Counted from the first letter of the stretch, positions 48,142-62,044 are shown. The stretch: DNA of 64,000 nt from Sesamum alatum (GCA_034509735.1 JACGWO010000003.1:37036466-37100465); one strand, 5' to 3'. Translations and numbers: made by a program. Notes: generated from the letters alone by a model not told the origin.

Positions 48142-50184
48142 TTAAAATTCTTTCTCCCACCCATTGAGCCTTGCCCCAGGATCATAGCTGGTAAAAAGCC
48201 GAAACTCATTGCCAAGTTTGCTCGAGTGCTGAGGTCGAAAACCACATGGGTGCAAGCCTAAAAGCTTTGCAGCCAAATCCTTTTGCACCTCACCTACAAA
48301 AAGGTTGAAAGTGATTAACATTGAAACTATGGCACCTTTTCCATCATCTTCGCTTTTGATGGTTATCATATGACTTTTTAGAGATGGTGTTCAAAGGAGG
48401 TGCTCTTTTAGGCTGCTGTTGCGCTAGCAAAATGCAACAAGTCTTTTCAGATGCCATAGACAACAGGTATTATATAAGTTCTTACACATCAAAAACAGTA
48501 TATTCTGACTTCAATTTTTTGTGACACTAAAAAGCCAAATTAGATCAAGTGATTAAACTTGAACTCCTGACATATTCATGAAAAACCGAGACAATTTTCC
48601 TCATCTGAAAACAGTAATTGAAGTGACTGAGAGTCGAAGTCTACCTGTGAGTAATAGTAGGTAAGATTCTCCTGGTATGGATAGATATCTAATGGTTTCA
48701 GCAACTTTCTCCAAGCACTCCTTGCTCTGGCAACAAAACCACCAATCAAGCAGTTGAATCCATGTCACAGTTAAGCATTTGTCTATAAGTTACAGTTAGG
48801 AATCCAATTTTACGTGTTATCCACTAAATCTAAAGAAACCATACATACTGCTCCAAATGTTACTCTGTGACAGGATAACAAAAATCCTGTTAAAGCCTTC
48901 ACCCATATCCACAATCTAATTGTAGTTCAAACTGAAAGAATTTAACTAGTATTTACAGAAGAAAATCATTTAATTATTCAAAATAGCACATTTCAATATG
49001 TAGACCCAAGAAGGTAGCATAACCTAAAATTTCCCTTGAATGCATTTTTCATGAATCCAAGCAAATAGGCTTCATTTATGCTCACAGCACAATCAAGTCG
49101 ACAACAGCTGTTACAAATTTCACCAATTAGTTTGATAAATAAAATTTCTTGAGTAATTCGGCCTCAAATCACAATTTATTAATGCATCCACTGATTAGTG
49201 CTTACTTTAATTATCAAATCATGATTCTAGAAACGGGAAGTGTTACCAGGTAGGGAGGATCGGCAACTACAATTGGAAATGAGTGCTTCAACGAAGATGG
49301 GATATCCTCGGGGTGGTTATAGTCATAGAATGTGAAGTCAGACCCATATTGCTCAAACCTTTTATCATACTCAAGAAGCTGGGCTGGCACTTCCGGGACA
49401 ATTTTCTGAAAATTTCAATATACTACAAGCGGTTAAATTACAAAAAAACGAGAAACACTGTCAGGAAATAGTGATTCGAAGTTAATGCTGCATCAATGCA
49501 TTGTGATCAAACTTTCCGAATGAGTTACAAATCGTGAGATTCTAATTTACCGAACTCCAAAACAGTAGTAAAAGTAAAGAAGAAAACAAGAACAAATAAT
49601 CCCAGCAAATTGAAGTTTAGAAAATAAATACTTGATGAAATATAATGAAGCATTTATTATACGTGGTGGTTTCACAACAGGACCTTGTTAAACCCTAAAA
49701 ATTCTCCCAAAATCCAATAAAAGGCAAAATCAGAACCCTGTAAGCATACCCTAAACAAACAACAGAACCGAACATTGAACATTCTCTGCGAACACATTAC
49801 CTCGATCTCACAACCGAAGCACGCAAATTAATCAAATACCTTGAGATAGGCATACAGAGTGGGGCAAGCAATGCACGAAACACGAGGAGAAGGGAGCGCT
49901 TGACAGAGAGTTGAGACCTCGGCTGCGACAGTTTCAGCTGTATGGCGGTCGTACCAGAACTGGCTGAGTCGCCAGTCCTCCGCCACCAGGGCCACCTCCT
50001 CGGCATCATCCGCCGCTTCAAGCTCCCGGTTCTGTTCGGTGAGGAACTCCTTGAGCGCCTCCAGAGCTTGAGAGCTCAGCATTGGAACATCATCTTCATC
50101 GTCTTCCTTGACGTCATTGACAACTACGGCGCCGTTCGGCGGATGTTCGAGCTCTTTTCCGAGGCTTCCTTCCGCTGACGTCAT
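48142..50184 (-). CDS. EEF1AKMT1: EEF1A lysine methyltransferase 1 (N6AMT2-type) homologue
   Basis: Four exons: 49840-50184, 49247-49405, 48645-48726 and 48142-48293. All have GT-AG borders in phase, giving 245 aa. After an acidic, variable N-terminus (1-40), the family block [16 protein letters not shown] and [19 protein letters not shown] is present, then [13 protein letters not shown] and the DPPY motif (164-167, in [20 protein letters not shown]), which is the catalytic signature of these class I SAM methyltransferases. The C-terminus has [20 protein letters not shown]. The human and yeast homologues (EEF1AKMT1, Efm5) methylate a lysine of elongation factor eEF1A; the DNA-methylase name N6AMT2 is historic. 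A cytosolic role in translation is therefore likely. The gene follows RBL15 in the same orientation, and the same pairing occurs in Arabidopsis as I recall it. Confidence 0.93.
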
Positions 50185-50711
50185 TTTCCGTAAAGAGAGC
50201 GTGGGGCTGGTGGATTGAAGACGAAATGGAGGTTTATTCAGGGTTTCTTAACGGCGTGTTTGGATTTTGTTTTAAGGGGAAAAATAAACGAAAAATGCAA
50301 CATTTTACGAAATTAAATTAAGGAGTATATCATTTTAATTTCTTTTACTAAGATTTCAAACTTCAAATATTAAATTATTGATTTTTTTTCTCAATGTCCT
50401 TTATAGTAAAATATATCAATCAATTTAAAAATTTGATTTAACTATGATGTTTATAAATTTATACTAAATTAGTATAAATTAATTAAGTACAAAATAATCA
50501 TTTCAAATTTGAGTCTGCAAATAGTAGTATTGATTTAGCAAAAGTTTATAAATTCAATAATTTTAAATTAATGAATAAAAATGTATTTTTACGGATGAAA
50601 CTTTTACCCGGTTATTTTAAGGTATAAGCTCTACTCATATCCAAAAAAATTATTACAATAGGTATGTCTACGAGTTTGGATAATAACTATCAAAATGGTT
50701 TAAGTCTAGGT

Positions 50712-51207
50712 TGATGTGGGTATAACCTAATAAAATGATCAAAAGACTAAAAATACTCTGAAAAGTGGGCCCCAAGTTGTAAAAGAGCACCAAACCCGTG
50801 CACCAGTTATATGGGTCGGGTCATGCGACCGACCCGGATAGGCGACCCGATTTATGCTAAGGGCCAGGTGTTCAAATATGGACCTTTGATGCTAAAACTC
50901 GTCAGATTAAAGAGATGAGGCCACGTGGACCATGGAGGTACGGACATTTGGTGCTATAAATAAGTCTGACCCACCGCATTTGAGGTAAGTAATTCTAGTT
51001 ATATTCGACCAAAGCAATTCTCCAAATTATCGACCATCCATCTCGACCAAATTCTGACTTAAGCATCGGAGTGTCTGCGGCGGGGACCTTCCCGGCTAGT
51101 CTCACGTGCTTGTTTCTTCTCAAGTTATTGTCCGGAAGTTGACTAGATCGGGCTCGAGGGTACCCAAACCACGTAGGTCCCAGGAGATCGAGTAGCGACC
51201 CAGATCA
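50712..51207 (+). mobile_element. Solo LTR of a retrotransposon (probably Ty3/gypsy) with target-site duplication
   Basis: A 496-bp block begins TGATGTGGG and ends CAGATCA, so it is TG...CA with TGAT/ATCA ends, flanked by the exact 5-bp duplication TAGGT (50707-50711 and 51208-51212). Inside lie TATAAATAAG (50955-50964) and, about 95 bases later, 'ctgacttaagcatcggagtg', a motif common in the R/U5 part of plant gypsy LTRs, which places transcription on the plus strand. No primer-binding site, internal region or second LTR follows, so it is a recombined solo LTR. It lies between the methyltransferase gene and the GT47 gene. Confidence 0.85.
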
Positions 51208-51212
51208 TAGGT

Positions 51213-52300
51213 ATTACGCACCAATTGATAAGCCTAACGTGTTGAACCTATGGTTATGTTAAGAGGTTAATAGAGTTACTACTCGAAAAAGAAAGAAATA
51301 ATACCTCATCAATCCCCAAATTACCTCACTTGACATTTGGACACCAAAACAGTTCGATGGCCACTTGCAATATTTTTGACATCTAATGTAATGCACAAAC
51401 ACACTTTATAAATTTATTTAATCCAAAAGTACTAATATTGATCTTAGGGTTAAATTCATTTTACACTCTTAAAGTATGCCACCCCCATCAGTTACCCCCC
51501 TAAATTTTATAAACCTTCACTTAACCCCTTTTCTTTGAGATAACCGTTAAATTAAATAAAAATGAACAAAAATACCTCAGGAGTATCAATGTAATTTACC
51601 CAATAATTTATTATGTTAAATCAAATATAATGACATCATGAAATGAACCGACGATATTATCATATATAGTTTAACAATTATGTTCAAAGTGGGCTGATTC
51701 TTACACGAATAGCTTAGAATCTCCCTTAAATTACACAATCACAAGTTTGTACTGAAGTTTTACAATATTTTATAAGCTTTCAAGCATCTTTCAAGTCACA
51801 TAAGACCTCCCACCGGCTACCACCCATACGAGGTACTGAAGCACATAAAATGTGAATCGTTAGATCATAATATAATGGTATTATTCGCGTGTTTAAGTCG
51901 CGGAATTAGTAGAGCTGTCAACATTAGGCCAGTCCATATACTCAATCATGGAGGAAATTTTTTATGTCTGCAGCAAAACTACATCAGCAAACAGAATAAA
52001 ATTCTAGTATGTATGTGTCTGAAGTCTCCCATATATTATTCTAATCTGTGTAATTTTCAACTTCAAAGAACAGTACTGTCCTAACTCCCATTTGAACTTG
52101 TTGTTTTCAGGATTACTTGTCAGACTTGGTGATTGAATTGTATAATCACTTAAAATCCTCTATGACACAATGTTTAAACTAGTAAAAGCTGATCAAATAA
52201 GAAGCAGATAATGCTACTACCAAACATTATTCTTCCTCAGACTATTCTTAAACCTGAGGCTCATTCCTTGATGTAATAAGTTCTCTGTCTGAGGCCGGAT
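51213..52300. other. Upstream region of the GT47 gene
   Basis: AT-rich spacer. The part at about 51440-51620, with 'accccctaaattttataa', may be a further decayed repeat arm. The last few hundred bases should hold the GT47 promoter and leader, but no element can be assigned with confidence. Confidence 0.4.
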
Positions 52301-54441
52301 ATGGCAGCGTCCGGGGCTCGTTTTAGCACGTCTTTTGCTCGTCGGGTGGTGACAGATTCATGCAGAGGCTTATTTTTTCTGTCTGTTTTCCTATCTTTCA
52401 CAAGCTCAATTTTCCTGTCTCTCTACATAGCTTATACTTCAAAGCTGCAGATTCATCCGGCCCTAACCCGAGTGTACGTAAATCCACTTCTTGAGTACTC
52501 AAGAATCAATCCTCAGACGACTGTAAGAGCTGCAAGCCATCAAAACCTTAACACTTCATCTGTTGTTTCTCAAGTACCAACCGAGGTTGTGGGAAACAGA
52601 GGTAACATAAGCATTGGCGTTGAAATCCCTTCATCGCCACCAAGTGTCAGCAGGGGTGATCTTGACAGACAGTTGCCTGAAAGAATAGTCCAAGTCAGCT
52701 CAACTGGTAAGAAAATCTTCCAGATGTATACAGTCATACATAGGTAAACTTAGCTACATCTTATGTGGTAAATTTGGCATAAGCTTAAGCAATTATGTGC
52801 AGAGTTGAAGAATCTACGGCTATGTGTTTTCTTTGTCTTGTTCGACGTTTCTGCAGTTACAGCATACGTCAAGAATAGGCGGCAACTGATGCTTGGTCGA
52901 GAGAAGTTATAAAATTTTCCACACTTGGAATTTTTCAATCAGTCATTCACAACTATAGATAGTATAGATTATCTTTTACACTAAAATAATACGATGACTT
53001 CTACCGATCAACTATGAATCGAATTATTGTAATGAAAAGTCCGGAAGTCGTTTTCTTTTCGTGGTTTCTTTCACTTCATCGTCGTTTCTGCAATTGTAGC
53101 ATACGTCAAGAATAGGTAGCTACTGATGCTTGGTCAAGAGTACACTTGAAAACTATAGAACAGTTGAAAACCTGTTAATTCTGCTACCTAGTAAATTTGT
53201 GTTGTCTCATTGGAGACTCAAAATTCAATCATGCATCTGATTATACTGTGAGTAAAGAATACAACCTCAAGCAACCACTCACCTACTGTTTCTTGGTTCT
53301 GGTGTAGGTGGCAATGACAAGAACGGCGATGTTTTCCACGACAGGAGTCTCTTTATGGAAGAGTACAAGGAAATGAAGAGAAGCCTGAAAATATACGCAT
53401 ATCCCCACAAGAAGAACGACCCGTTTGCTAACGTGCTGCTGCCTGTGGAGTCTGAACCAGGGGGGAACTATGCTAGTGAGAGCTATTTCAAGAAAGCACT
53501 CTTCAAAAGCCGGTTCCTCACAGATGACCCCTCGGAAGCAGACCTCTTCTACCTGCCCTTTTCGATTGCTGGCTTGAGGCATGACAAGAGAGTCGGGGTT
53601 GGTGGGATTCAAAGTTTCATCAGAAACTATATTAGAAACATTAGCCTGAGCTACCCTTACTGGAATAGAAGCGGTGGAGCCGATCATTTCTATGTTTCTT
53701 GCCATTCTGTGGGAAGATCAGCCATGGAGAAAGCAGTAGAAGTTAAACTAAATGCCATCCAAGTAGTTTGTTCGTCAAGCTATTTCTTGGCTGGCTACGT
53801 TTCTCATAAGGACGCATCGATACCTCAGATTTGGCCTAGGAAAGGGAAGCCTCCAACTCGTTTGCCATCCGAAAGGTAGCTGTTTTCTCTATCAAGCATT
53901 CATCCCACCATTTTACTACTGGAAATGATCATTCTTGAAATCACTGTGCAGGAAAACGCTAGCTTTCTATGCAGGAGCTATGAACTCTCGTGTTCGTGAG
54001 TTTCTGGTGAAAGTTTGGGAGAATGACAGTGAGATCTCTGTTCACCATACTCGTCTCAAAACACCGTATTCAGAAGCCCTTTTGGGAAGCAAGTACTGCA
54101 TTCATGCCAAAGGGTTTGAAGTAAACACGGCACGCATAGCAGATGCTTTGTACTATGGTTGTGTGCCTGTTGTTTTAGCAGATCACTATGATCTCCCTTA
54201 CGCCGACATCTTGAATTGGAACAGCTTCTCTGTCGTCGTCTCAACGATAGATATCCCAATGCTGAAGAAAATACTACAAGAAATAAGCTACAATGAGTAC
54301 TTGAGGTTACAGAGCAACGTAATGAGAGTGCAGCAACATTTTCAGTGGCATCATTTACCTGTTGATTTTGATGCTTTTCACATGGTTATGTATGAGTTAT
54401 GGCTTCGAAGAAGCCATGTAAGAACAGTTCTTCAATGCTGA
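52301..54441 (+). CDS. GT47 (exostosin-family) glycosyltransferase, type II membrane protein
   Basis: Three exons: 52301-52706, 53308-53875 and 53952-54441, joined in phases 1 and 2, giving 487 aa. One membrane anchor spans about 22-47 (RGLFFLSVFLSFTSSIFLSL), followed by a variable stem to about 140. The exostosin domain runs from about 155 (MKRSLKIYAYP) through ADLFYLPFSIAGLRH, GGADHFYVSCHSVGRSAME and IQVVCSSSYFLAGYVSHKD. It continues with KTLAFYAGAMNSRVREFL, SKYCIHAKGFEVNTARIADA, LYYGCVPVVLADHYDLPYAD and MVMYELWLRRSHVR. It resembles the 'probable glycosyltransferase At5g03795/At3g07620' group. Such proteins work in the Golgi on cell-wall polysaccharides or arabinogalactans; the donor and acceptor cannot be deduced here. 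The 3' end faces the syntaxin gene 438 bases away. Confidence 0.93.
52841..53140 (+). repeat. Direct repeat pair in GT47 intron 1
   Basis: The 62-63-bp blocks at 52841-52903 and 53079-53140 are about 85-90% identical by eye. Both contain 'agcatacgtcaagaatagg' and 'actgatgcttggtc', and they lie about 238 bp apart in the same orientation. Neither keeps an open frame (both have in-frame TAG). A local duplication is the simplest reading. Confidence 0.8.
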
Positions 54442-54879
54442 TTCTTGTTAGAATTTTCAGTTCGGTCTTACTTTTTGTAATTATTCAAAAGACGTAGATA
54501 GTTTGCGTAATCTAATTATTCTTTAGGAGGTTTTAATGTAATTATCCCAAATACATTTGATGGGGGAATTCAGAATCTGGGAGCAGAGTTAATTTATCTA
54601 TCTTGTGAAATAATAATAATAATATAACAATAATAATAATAAAATGTATATACATAAATTCAGGTATCATCCAAAGTCCAACTAAAGTAGATAAGAATAG
54701 TCAGCTAGACGTAAATTACATAATCTGCTGCTAAAAGTTCACAAGTCAATCGATACAAGTGGGTGTTAAAAACCCAAGTCCTCAACGCACAAGAAAAAAA
54801 GGATAGCTGTGAAAGTTTGTTGAAAGAAAATCAATTCCGAGTAGCAAACTTGTATTTATACATACACTCTGCTGGAGAG
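54442..54879. other. Convergent 3' spacer with MITE debris and AAT repeats
   Basis: Shared 3' flank of the convergent GT47 and syntaxin genes. At 54476-54556 a fragment with 'taggaggttttaatgtaatt' and 'atcccaaatac' resembles the end of family-B elements (12168, 46445). An interrupted AAT/ATA repeat follows at about 54609-54642. Confidence 0.45.
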
Positions 54880-57800
54880 CTAAGCGCCGTTCTTCGACTG
54901 CCATGGCTTAAGCACGCCCACGACGATGATTACAACAAGAATGAGAAGGATGAGGATCGCTATACACATCCATTTCCTGGAGCTCTTTTGCAAGCTTTTC
55001 GCCCTCTGAAGAGCAGTGTTCCCAGACTGCACGTGGTCTACAGCTGATGAAACCTGCATAATTTACAGGGAAGTATGTATCAAAAAAACGTTGATTGAAT
55101 TCCACCAAACATAATCGTTTCACAACAAAACCTGCGGGCAGGAATAGATCATCAGTTTGTTTTACCTGTGACTCTATGTTATCGAGCATGTCCCCTTGAG
55201 CTTCCACAAGTACAGCCATGTCCATGAATATCTGCACAAGACAATATAATGAAGAATATAAGCACCCCTTTTCTGAACTAACCCCATATTGTACCTCTTT
55301 TTCCTTTCTGATTATAATAATTCAATGAATGTCAAAAAGGTCAAACATGTGACGTCGTGATCATGGACGGTCGAGACATCGTTCCAAGTTCTGCTGCAAT
55401 ACATTTCACATGCAATAGGCCTTATACCCACTCTGGTGGGAATCTATCTATATAGAGAGCATTACGTAATGCAATAAACTTGTCCTCAGTATTTTTCTCG
55501 TGACACTAACTTCCTAAACTTTAGGAGGAGTACATATGAACTAGATAAATATCACCACCGACTTCCCTTTTAAGATGGATACAAACTGGAGGCAAAACAA
55601 ATGCCAACATTCCATTATATGCTCTTACTTCAGAAGACGAGATTAGGCACATACATTGGCATGGATGAATAATGTACCATCCTATTCGTCTGTATCTTGA
55701 TTGAGGCCTTCCATACAGTAGAAATGTGTACAAGACATACTGATCTGCAGCTCACACTCATGAACCGCATAATTACCTCTTCAGAGATAAGTTATTGGCC
55801 TCAGGCCATCCTCCCTTAAACACTTAGCAACTAATCAGGACTTGCAATAATTGGCCTAACCTATTTGGAGAACAATAAGTTTTGCGAGCTTTATACCAAA
55901 TATTTTTACAAAGGTTTATGCTCTAAGCAAAATAGTAAAATTTCTCAGCTCAGAACCAAGCCAAAAGACTCATTGTCAACACCCAACTAACCTACTACCT
56001 AAACAAAATTTATACAATAAAATAAAAAGGATCACATAGCTGGAGTACACAGAATATCGATTGAGTAAGCCATTATACCTGTTGCAACTCTAGAAGCTTC
56101 TTCTCTAGATCTCTTACTGCATCATGTCGCTCTTGAATTTCTGCCAGAGTGTCCATTACCTACAAACAAGTATAATAGAGCTATAAGAATATTATGCACA
56201 ATGGAAGAAGTCAGCACAAACCTAGCCTAGTTCTGGTTGCAACTGAGCTGCTGCAATGCAGCCAAGTAACCATGGGCAATCCCTGCACAAACTTATCTTT
56301 TCTATATGTTTAGAAAGTTTGGGACAAATGCAGGAATTCTAAGTAACATATCTAGAAACAACAATCAGACAAACACATCAGCTCAAGAAGAAAATGCAAA
56401 AGAAAGTTGTGGAGAAGAAAATAAAGGAAAAATTAGAACAGCAGACAACACCTGTCCCCTGCCTTGTTCTCGAATTGCTTTCTGGAAAATCTGCTCGCTA
56501 TCCCCAGTCTCTATTAAGTTATCAATTGTCTGGGGAAAAATGGTCTAAGTGAATAATGAATAAAAGAGACAATGATTTTATGGAAATTAAAAGATCACAG
56601 GCACACCTCTTCATCAGCTCGATTGCCCGTTACTGGAAACCACATAAAACAGGAAATCATCAGAAATCGTTCAATAGACTGTAACAGACGGTTTGCAGAG
56701 TAGCAAAACATCTGCTTGTAAATATGTTATTTGGCACCTGTAAATACACGCCTCTCAACAACTTCACGATACTCTTGATGTATATTCTCTCGTAAAGTCT
56801 GCAAAAGTAATTATAAAATAAAGAGATTCTGAGAAATAGGAAAAATAAGTGAATATCTACTCGAGAGCACTTTCACATGCAGCTAATCTACCTGAAATTC
56901 AGACATCCTGTCCTTAAACTTCTTCTTCAAAGCCCTGCATTCAAACATAACTGTATGCATGAGGTTGCATCTCCTCACACTTATAACAAGATTTCAGCTG
57001 TCAAGGGAAAAAAAATGCAAAATACAGGAAACAAATGCCATATTGCTCCACAACAGCTATAGTATTAAGATGGAAAAAGGATATCAGGACAGAAATTGAA
57101 GCGCACTTGTCTTGCACAAGTGAGTGACAGGAAAATCAACTATTTTTTTTCTCTTAGGTGGACAAAATCATGGTATTGTGAGTATTTTATTGTTTTATTC
57201 TGTTAACTAAAAGTAAATGAAAAAAAAATAAAAAGTCGAATTATTTAATAGTTCCTCAAGAGAACTATTTTCAATTGGATTCAGACCTGTCCATTAGATT
57301 CACATTTAATAGAAAGCATAACACAATTCATTGGAAAGAGTCCACTAACTCTAGGCAGGTTATGAAAAGTAAGCGCAATATTAACTTTCGGTGATCCTTT
57401 ACAGAGCCACCAATGCAATGCATTTAGCAAGATGCGAGACTACCTCAATAATATTATATCAATTCCCAAAATTTTCAGAACAGCACCACAGATTCATATG
57501 AACTAAGAGTAAACAGGAAATAGAAGGGAGCACAAATTACACTGTTGTCGCTGTTCTTGATCTGTCTACACCTGATCCTTGTCCACATCCAGGCTTTTGT
57601 CTATTGGCTAAATTCTAGACAAGAATAAAAATAAATATCAGCACCAGAAGAAATCTAAATGGTCAAAACTAAATAAGTCAAACATTATTGCTTCACCTCT
57701 CTGTCAAGTTCCTCAAGTTTTAATTTAATAGAACGGGCAACTTTTCCAACTTCGTCGACATCCTTCTCCATTCGCTTCTTGATCGCTGCAGAGTTATTAA

Positions 57801-60800
57801 TCATGAAAATTGAGATTGAGATTACCATTAACTGAATGCAAACAATAAGAAGTCAACAGTACCATAAGTTAACCATACGGAAAAGAGAAAGTACGAAATT
57901 AAAACCAAACAAGAAACTGAAAAAAGAGTGAAGAAAGAGATTAATTCACAAAGCTACGCCCAAATTTAGCTAATACAAGATTTAAGCTGCTTCTGTTGTA
58001 AACCATGCCTTAGGCAGATGTACAACTAATTGACCACTCCTTTTAGTATCATGTACATTTAGCAATTTAACTATAATTGAAATTCTTGTTACACCAGTCA
58101 GCAATTTTAGTTGAATGAAAACAAATTACCTTTCATAGCAGCAGCCTTGGTGATAGCCTTTGATTCCTCGTGGGCGTCCTGCAGTTGAAGGATAGTAGAT
58201 TTTATCAGTATGCATGTCAACATATTTAATGTTCTTCCATCGTTTTGAGTATAACTACTTGGGCAGGCCACATAGGGAGTTCACAAGTGGACTATATATA
58301 TATTTAACTCATTACAGCACATTTAGCCAATAACTCGGCAGTTGCCACTTGTATGCAACCAGCGCCATGCATACTGGGACAGCTTAATGGAATTAAAATT
58401 TTTTGTCATTGGTATACTCCATTCCGGAGAAGTGATCTTGTTGAACTCAGTGTGGAGTTTTTGAAGAGTGTTGAAAATGTGACGAGTTTTGTGTTCTTTT
58501 AACACACTGTCGCCAAAAGTAGTGGTCTAGCACACCATTACATTCAGTGCAAGGGCGTTCCACTTAGAAAATGAAGTCTAGTTTCTGGAAGTCTGGAAAA
58601 GAAATAGGAGCAAATAAATCTTGTAATGGAGCACACCGGAAAACTTCTGATAATGTCGTGGACAAAATGACTGATCAAATACTATTGTGTAAAAATAGAG
58701 CCAATAGAATAACATGTCTTATATACCACCATTAACCTTTTGAATTTTTTCTTGTTACATAAGCATATGAATAACAGAACACAAAGAGAATACTGGGCAG
58801 TCAGGTGCGCTCATAAAATCTTCAGTGAGGAACAACAGCTCAGAAATCATTTTCAAGAAAGCAGTTGTGAGGAACCTGAAGTAACAGGATAGGAAGAAAA
58901 TATGCATGTATAGCACGCAAACAACTGAGGACTTAATTAGAGAACATACACTATTTAACCTGAGAACTTATTTAGTGAACATACTATTTACTAATATTGC
59001 TAACATTAGTCAAAACAAGGATGAAAAAACTACTAACATTGCCCCTTATTCGAGTGGTGGATAAAAAATAGGGGCAGTACAAGATGTAACATTTAGCAGA
59101 ATCACAAAATAACATAAGCAAACTATAGTACACGGAAGTTTCAATTACATTGGATGAACGAAAATTGATAGCTCTTAGCAAGTAATTCATCACTTGTGCT
59201 ATTCCGTTGAAGTTGTCAAAAAAGAAACAGAAACAAGAAAATGGATGCAGCTCTACTCTTGAGCCACAGGTCTATCAATTTCACAATGAAGAAAAGAAAC
59301 ATATAAGACAAACCTGAAGCTTTCTTAGTAGGGAATTGAGTTTTTCATACTGTTTCTCAATCTCCTGGACCTAGAAAGACAAAAAGGGCAAGTCAAAGCT
59401 TCAATTTAAAAAGAAAATAACCACCAATCTTTAATCATTATATCAGAATCTTTAGCTTATGGAATAAACAGTAAAAAACCAATTTATTGATCATCGTGGA
59501 ACCACATTGTGCTAGCTTATAGCCACCTGCTTAAAGAAATTATCCAGGCCTAGCTCTCCTGAATGCATTTGTCTCTCGATTCCCATTTCAATATCACCAA
59601 GACTCCTATTAGCTAGATCCCGTGGGATCACAAAGGAATCCTGCAAAGAGTGCACCAAATGAACAAAGATTTCAGGCATGATAAGTATTAGAAGCATATT
59701 TAGCAAAAGCATAAAGGGGGGCAAATGTTTATAGCTCATACTTTTAAAATTCAAAAAGATAAATTTTTTGCTAATTCCCTCACTTTCTAGATGCTAGACT
59801 GGCAATCAAAGAATTTGTTAAACTAGATGTTGCAATGACAAGCAAATCATGGATAACAGATGGATTCGTTTGAAACATTTGATTTAGGGAGCAATGCTCA
59901 AGATTCCTCAACCAAGTAAGAAAGTTTAGACAACCGTGATCAGAAATGATTAAATGGAGCTCCATATCAGCTGTACTCACAGCAGAACAAAAGCATATTT
60001 TCAAGCCTTTCTATGTTGGATGCTTGTCGATCACGACAAAATTTAGATACAGAGTTTAAAGAAGCAAATCTCTAAAAGGAAATACTGCTCTTCTTACTAT
60101 GTTAGAATAAGAACAGGGGCCATTAGAATTTAGGTTCTGTTAGCAATAGAAATTTGTCTGAAAAGAGCTAAGTATGTCTTTCATGCCTTTGATTTCTTTT
60201 TATTTTTGAACTCTTAAATTAGATAAAGAAGAAAACCAAAGTGTTTTATTTCTTTTCTCAAACATTCATCCAATCAGAATCCTGCAAGCAGATTTGAAAA
60301 GTTACAAAGGTCCCAGTCTAATTGGTACCAGGAACCCAAATGTTCGATGTCGTAGAGCTTATGAAAAGGTTTAGTTATTGCTCACAACAAGCATAATCCA
60401 AGGCCCAAGCGGAGTCTCTATCAAATAATTGTAAAGTGAAATTCAACAGTGTTAAACTATATTGCACTGACAATGCAAAAAATCACCCTATGTTGTACTT
60501 GGACATGAAATGCTTCTGGTGCGTACATTTTAAAAGGAACACTTCAATACAGCAATGTGTGCCTGGCATGTGTTGGACAAACTGGGAGTCTCTTTGTAAA
60601 TATATAGCACGCAGAGGAGTATATAAGAAAAGCTAAAGAAAGTCAAAATTTTCTAAAATTAATCCAAAAGATATGCTCCCTCATCTAAATGCACTTCTTG
60701 TCTATTGACATCTCTTCATTAAAGTATAAAGTTTTATCTTTTTTCACACAATCCATAGTCTACAAATGACACCAGTAGAATTCAGACATGAACACTGTAG

Positions 60801-61878
60801 TAATCTTCTTTTCCTTTGTAATTGCACCAATATCACTATTAATTTGTTACCAATTAAACATCAACATATGTGCTAATATAAGTATTCAGCTTGAATTATA
60901 TTATTCCCAAACTCTAAAGATATGCTGTGTCTCATCTCCATGTTGGAGTGGTTCTGCCCCATGCCATGACTGTGATCACAGGATTTAAATGGAGCCCCAT
61001 GAAATCGTAAGATAAGGATTTTAGCTTCTATTCAGCAAACAAGCAGTTGAGAACTGCCTCACGGCTTCTTCGGATCCGAGACTATAGTTGTTGATGTTCA
61101 TCAACTTAAAATTGGCTTCTTTATATGACACTTTTGGCACTTGCCAAAATTGCAAAAAACTATTTAATCCTTCAATGATTAGTTAAGAGCAGACAACGGC
61201 ACAGACAATAAACGTTAAAAGTATATGCATAATATCGGCAAGAACAGAAAGCTGAAATTTGAGCTACATACACCAAGCAAACTCTAACTAATGAAGCGTA
61301 TATTGAAACATCTTAAATGATTCATCAGATCAATTAAAGGCAACAGTTAAAGTCACAAAACCAAACTCATTTTGTTTCAAAACCTTAACATCCGAGCCCT
61401 TTAAATCAAGAAGTGATCAAGTTCGCAACTTCGAGGACAAATTCACCCACCCTCAATAGACATACGCTAAACATTTGTATAATCATTAAGAAAAAGTAAT
61501 GGACAATAAAGGATCTTTCATTGGATACGACACATTTATATACTTCCAAAATCAGAAAACGAAAATCACCAAAATAATTCGAATATACATACGAAAACAC
61601 AACACATTTTACAGCCGAAAATTTCGGCACAAAAAATCTCAACCCTTTTTCCTTCCTTATTATTCAGGTAAACAAAACCAAAATGGCAGCAAAAGGGCTA
61701 ACACAAGATCTCTTTTTGTCCCACATTCAGCTGCTAAAAGCTGCTGCATTCCCCCCATTCAAGATTTTCAAATTAACCATCGCGTCATGTAATCCCCACC
61801 ATTTCCTCAACAGATTCATTTCCAATCAAAAACCCAGAAAACGAAACGGAAAACACTCACCGACAAAAGGTCATTCAT
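54880..61878 (-). CDS. SYP132: Plasma-membrane syntaxin (Qa-SNARE), SYP132 type
   Basis: Thirteen exons on the minus strand: 61861-61878, 59527-59640, 59314-59370, 58130-58178, 57697-57785, 57541-57614, 56892-56934, 56738-56798, 56607-56632, 56452-56529, 56079-56159, 55166-55231 and 54880-55053. The phases join to 309 aa (Arabidopsis SYP132 has about 304). It begins [15 protein letters not shown]. The N-terminal Habc three-helix domain spans about 35-160, with [20 protein letters not shown] as the signature linker. The SNARE motif spans about 204-265, with the zero-layer glutamine Q242 in [15 protein letters not shown]. One C-terminal anchor (281-299) is followed by [13 protein letters not shown]132 mediates constitutive secretion, cytokinesis and turnover of the plasma-membrane proton pump. 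The six-codon first exon is separated by a 2.2-kb intron, typical for this clade. SYP131 is the alternative, but it is normally pollen-specific. Confidence 0.96.
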
Positions 61879-62044
61879 TTTGGAACAAACCGGATTTCGA
61901 GAGACGAGAGAAGAATAGATTCAAGCAAAGATCACACCTTCCCCGGAAAAGGACTCCTCCCCCTCTCTCTCTCTTCCTTCCCTTTCTTCTTCCTTTCCTT
62001 TTTTGTTTCTTGTATTTGGAAGTTTTGGTACGCGGGTTCAATTA

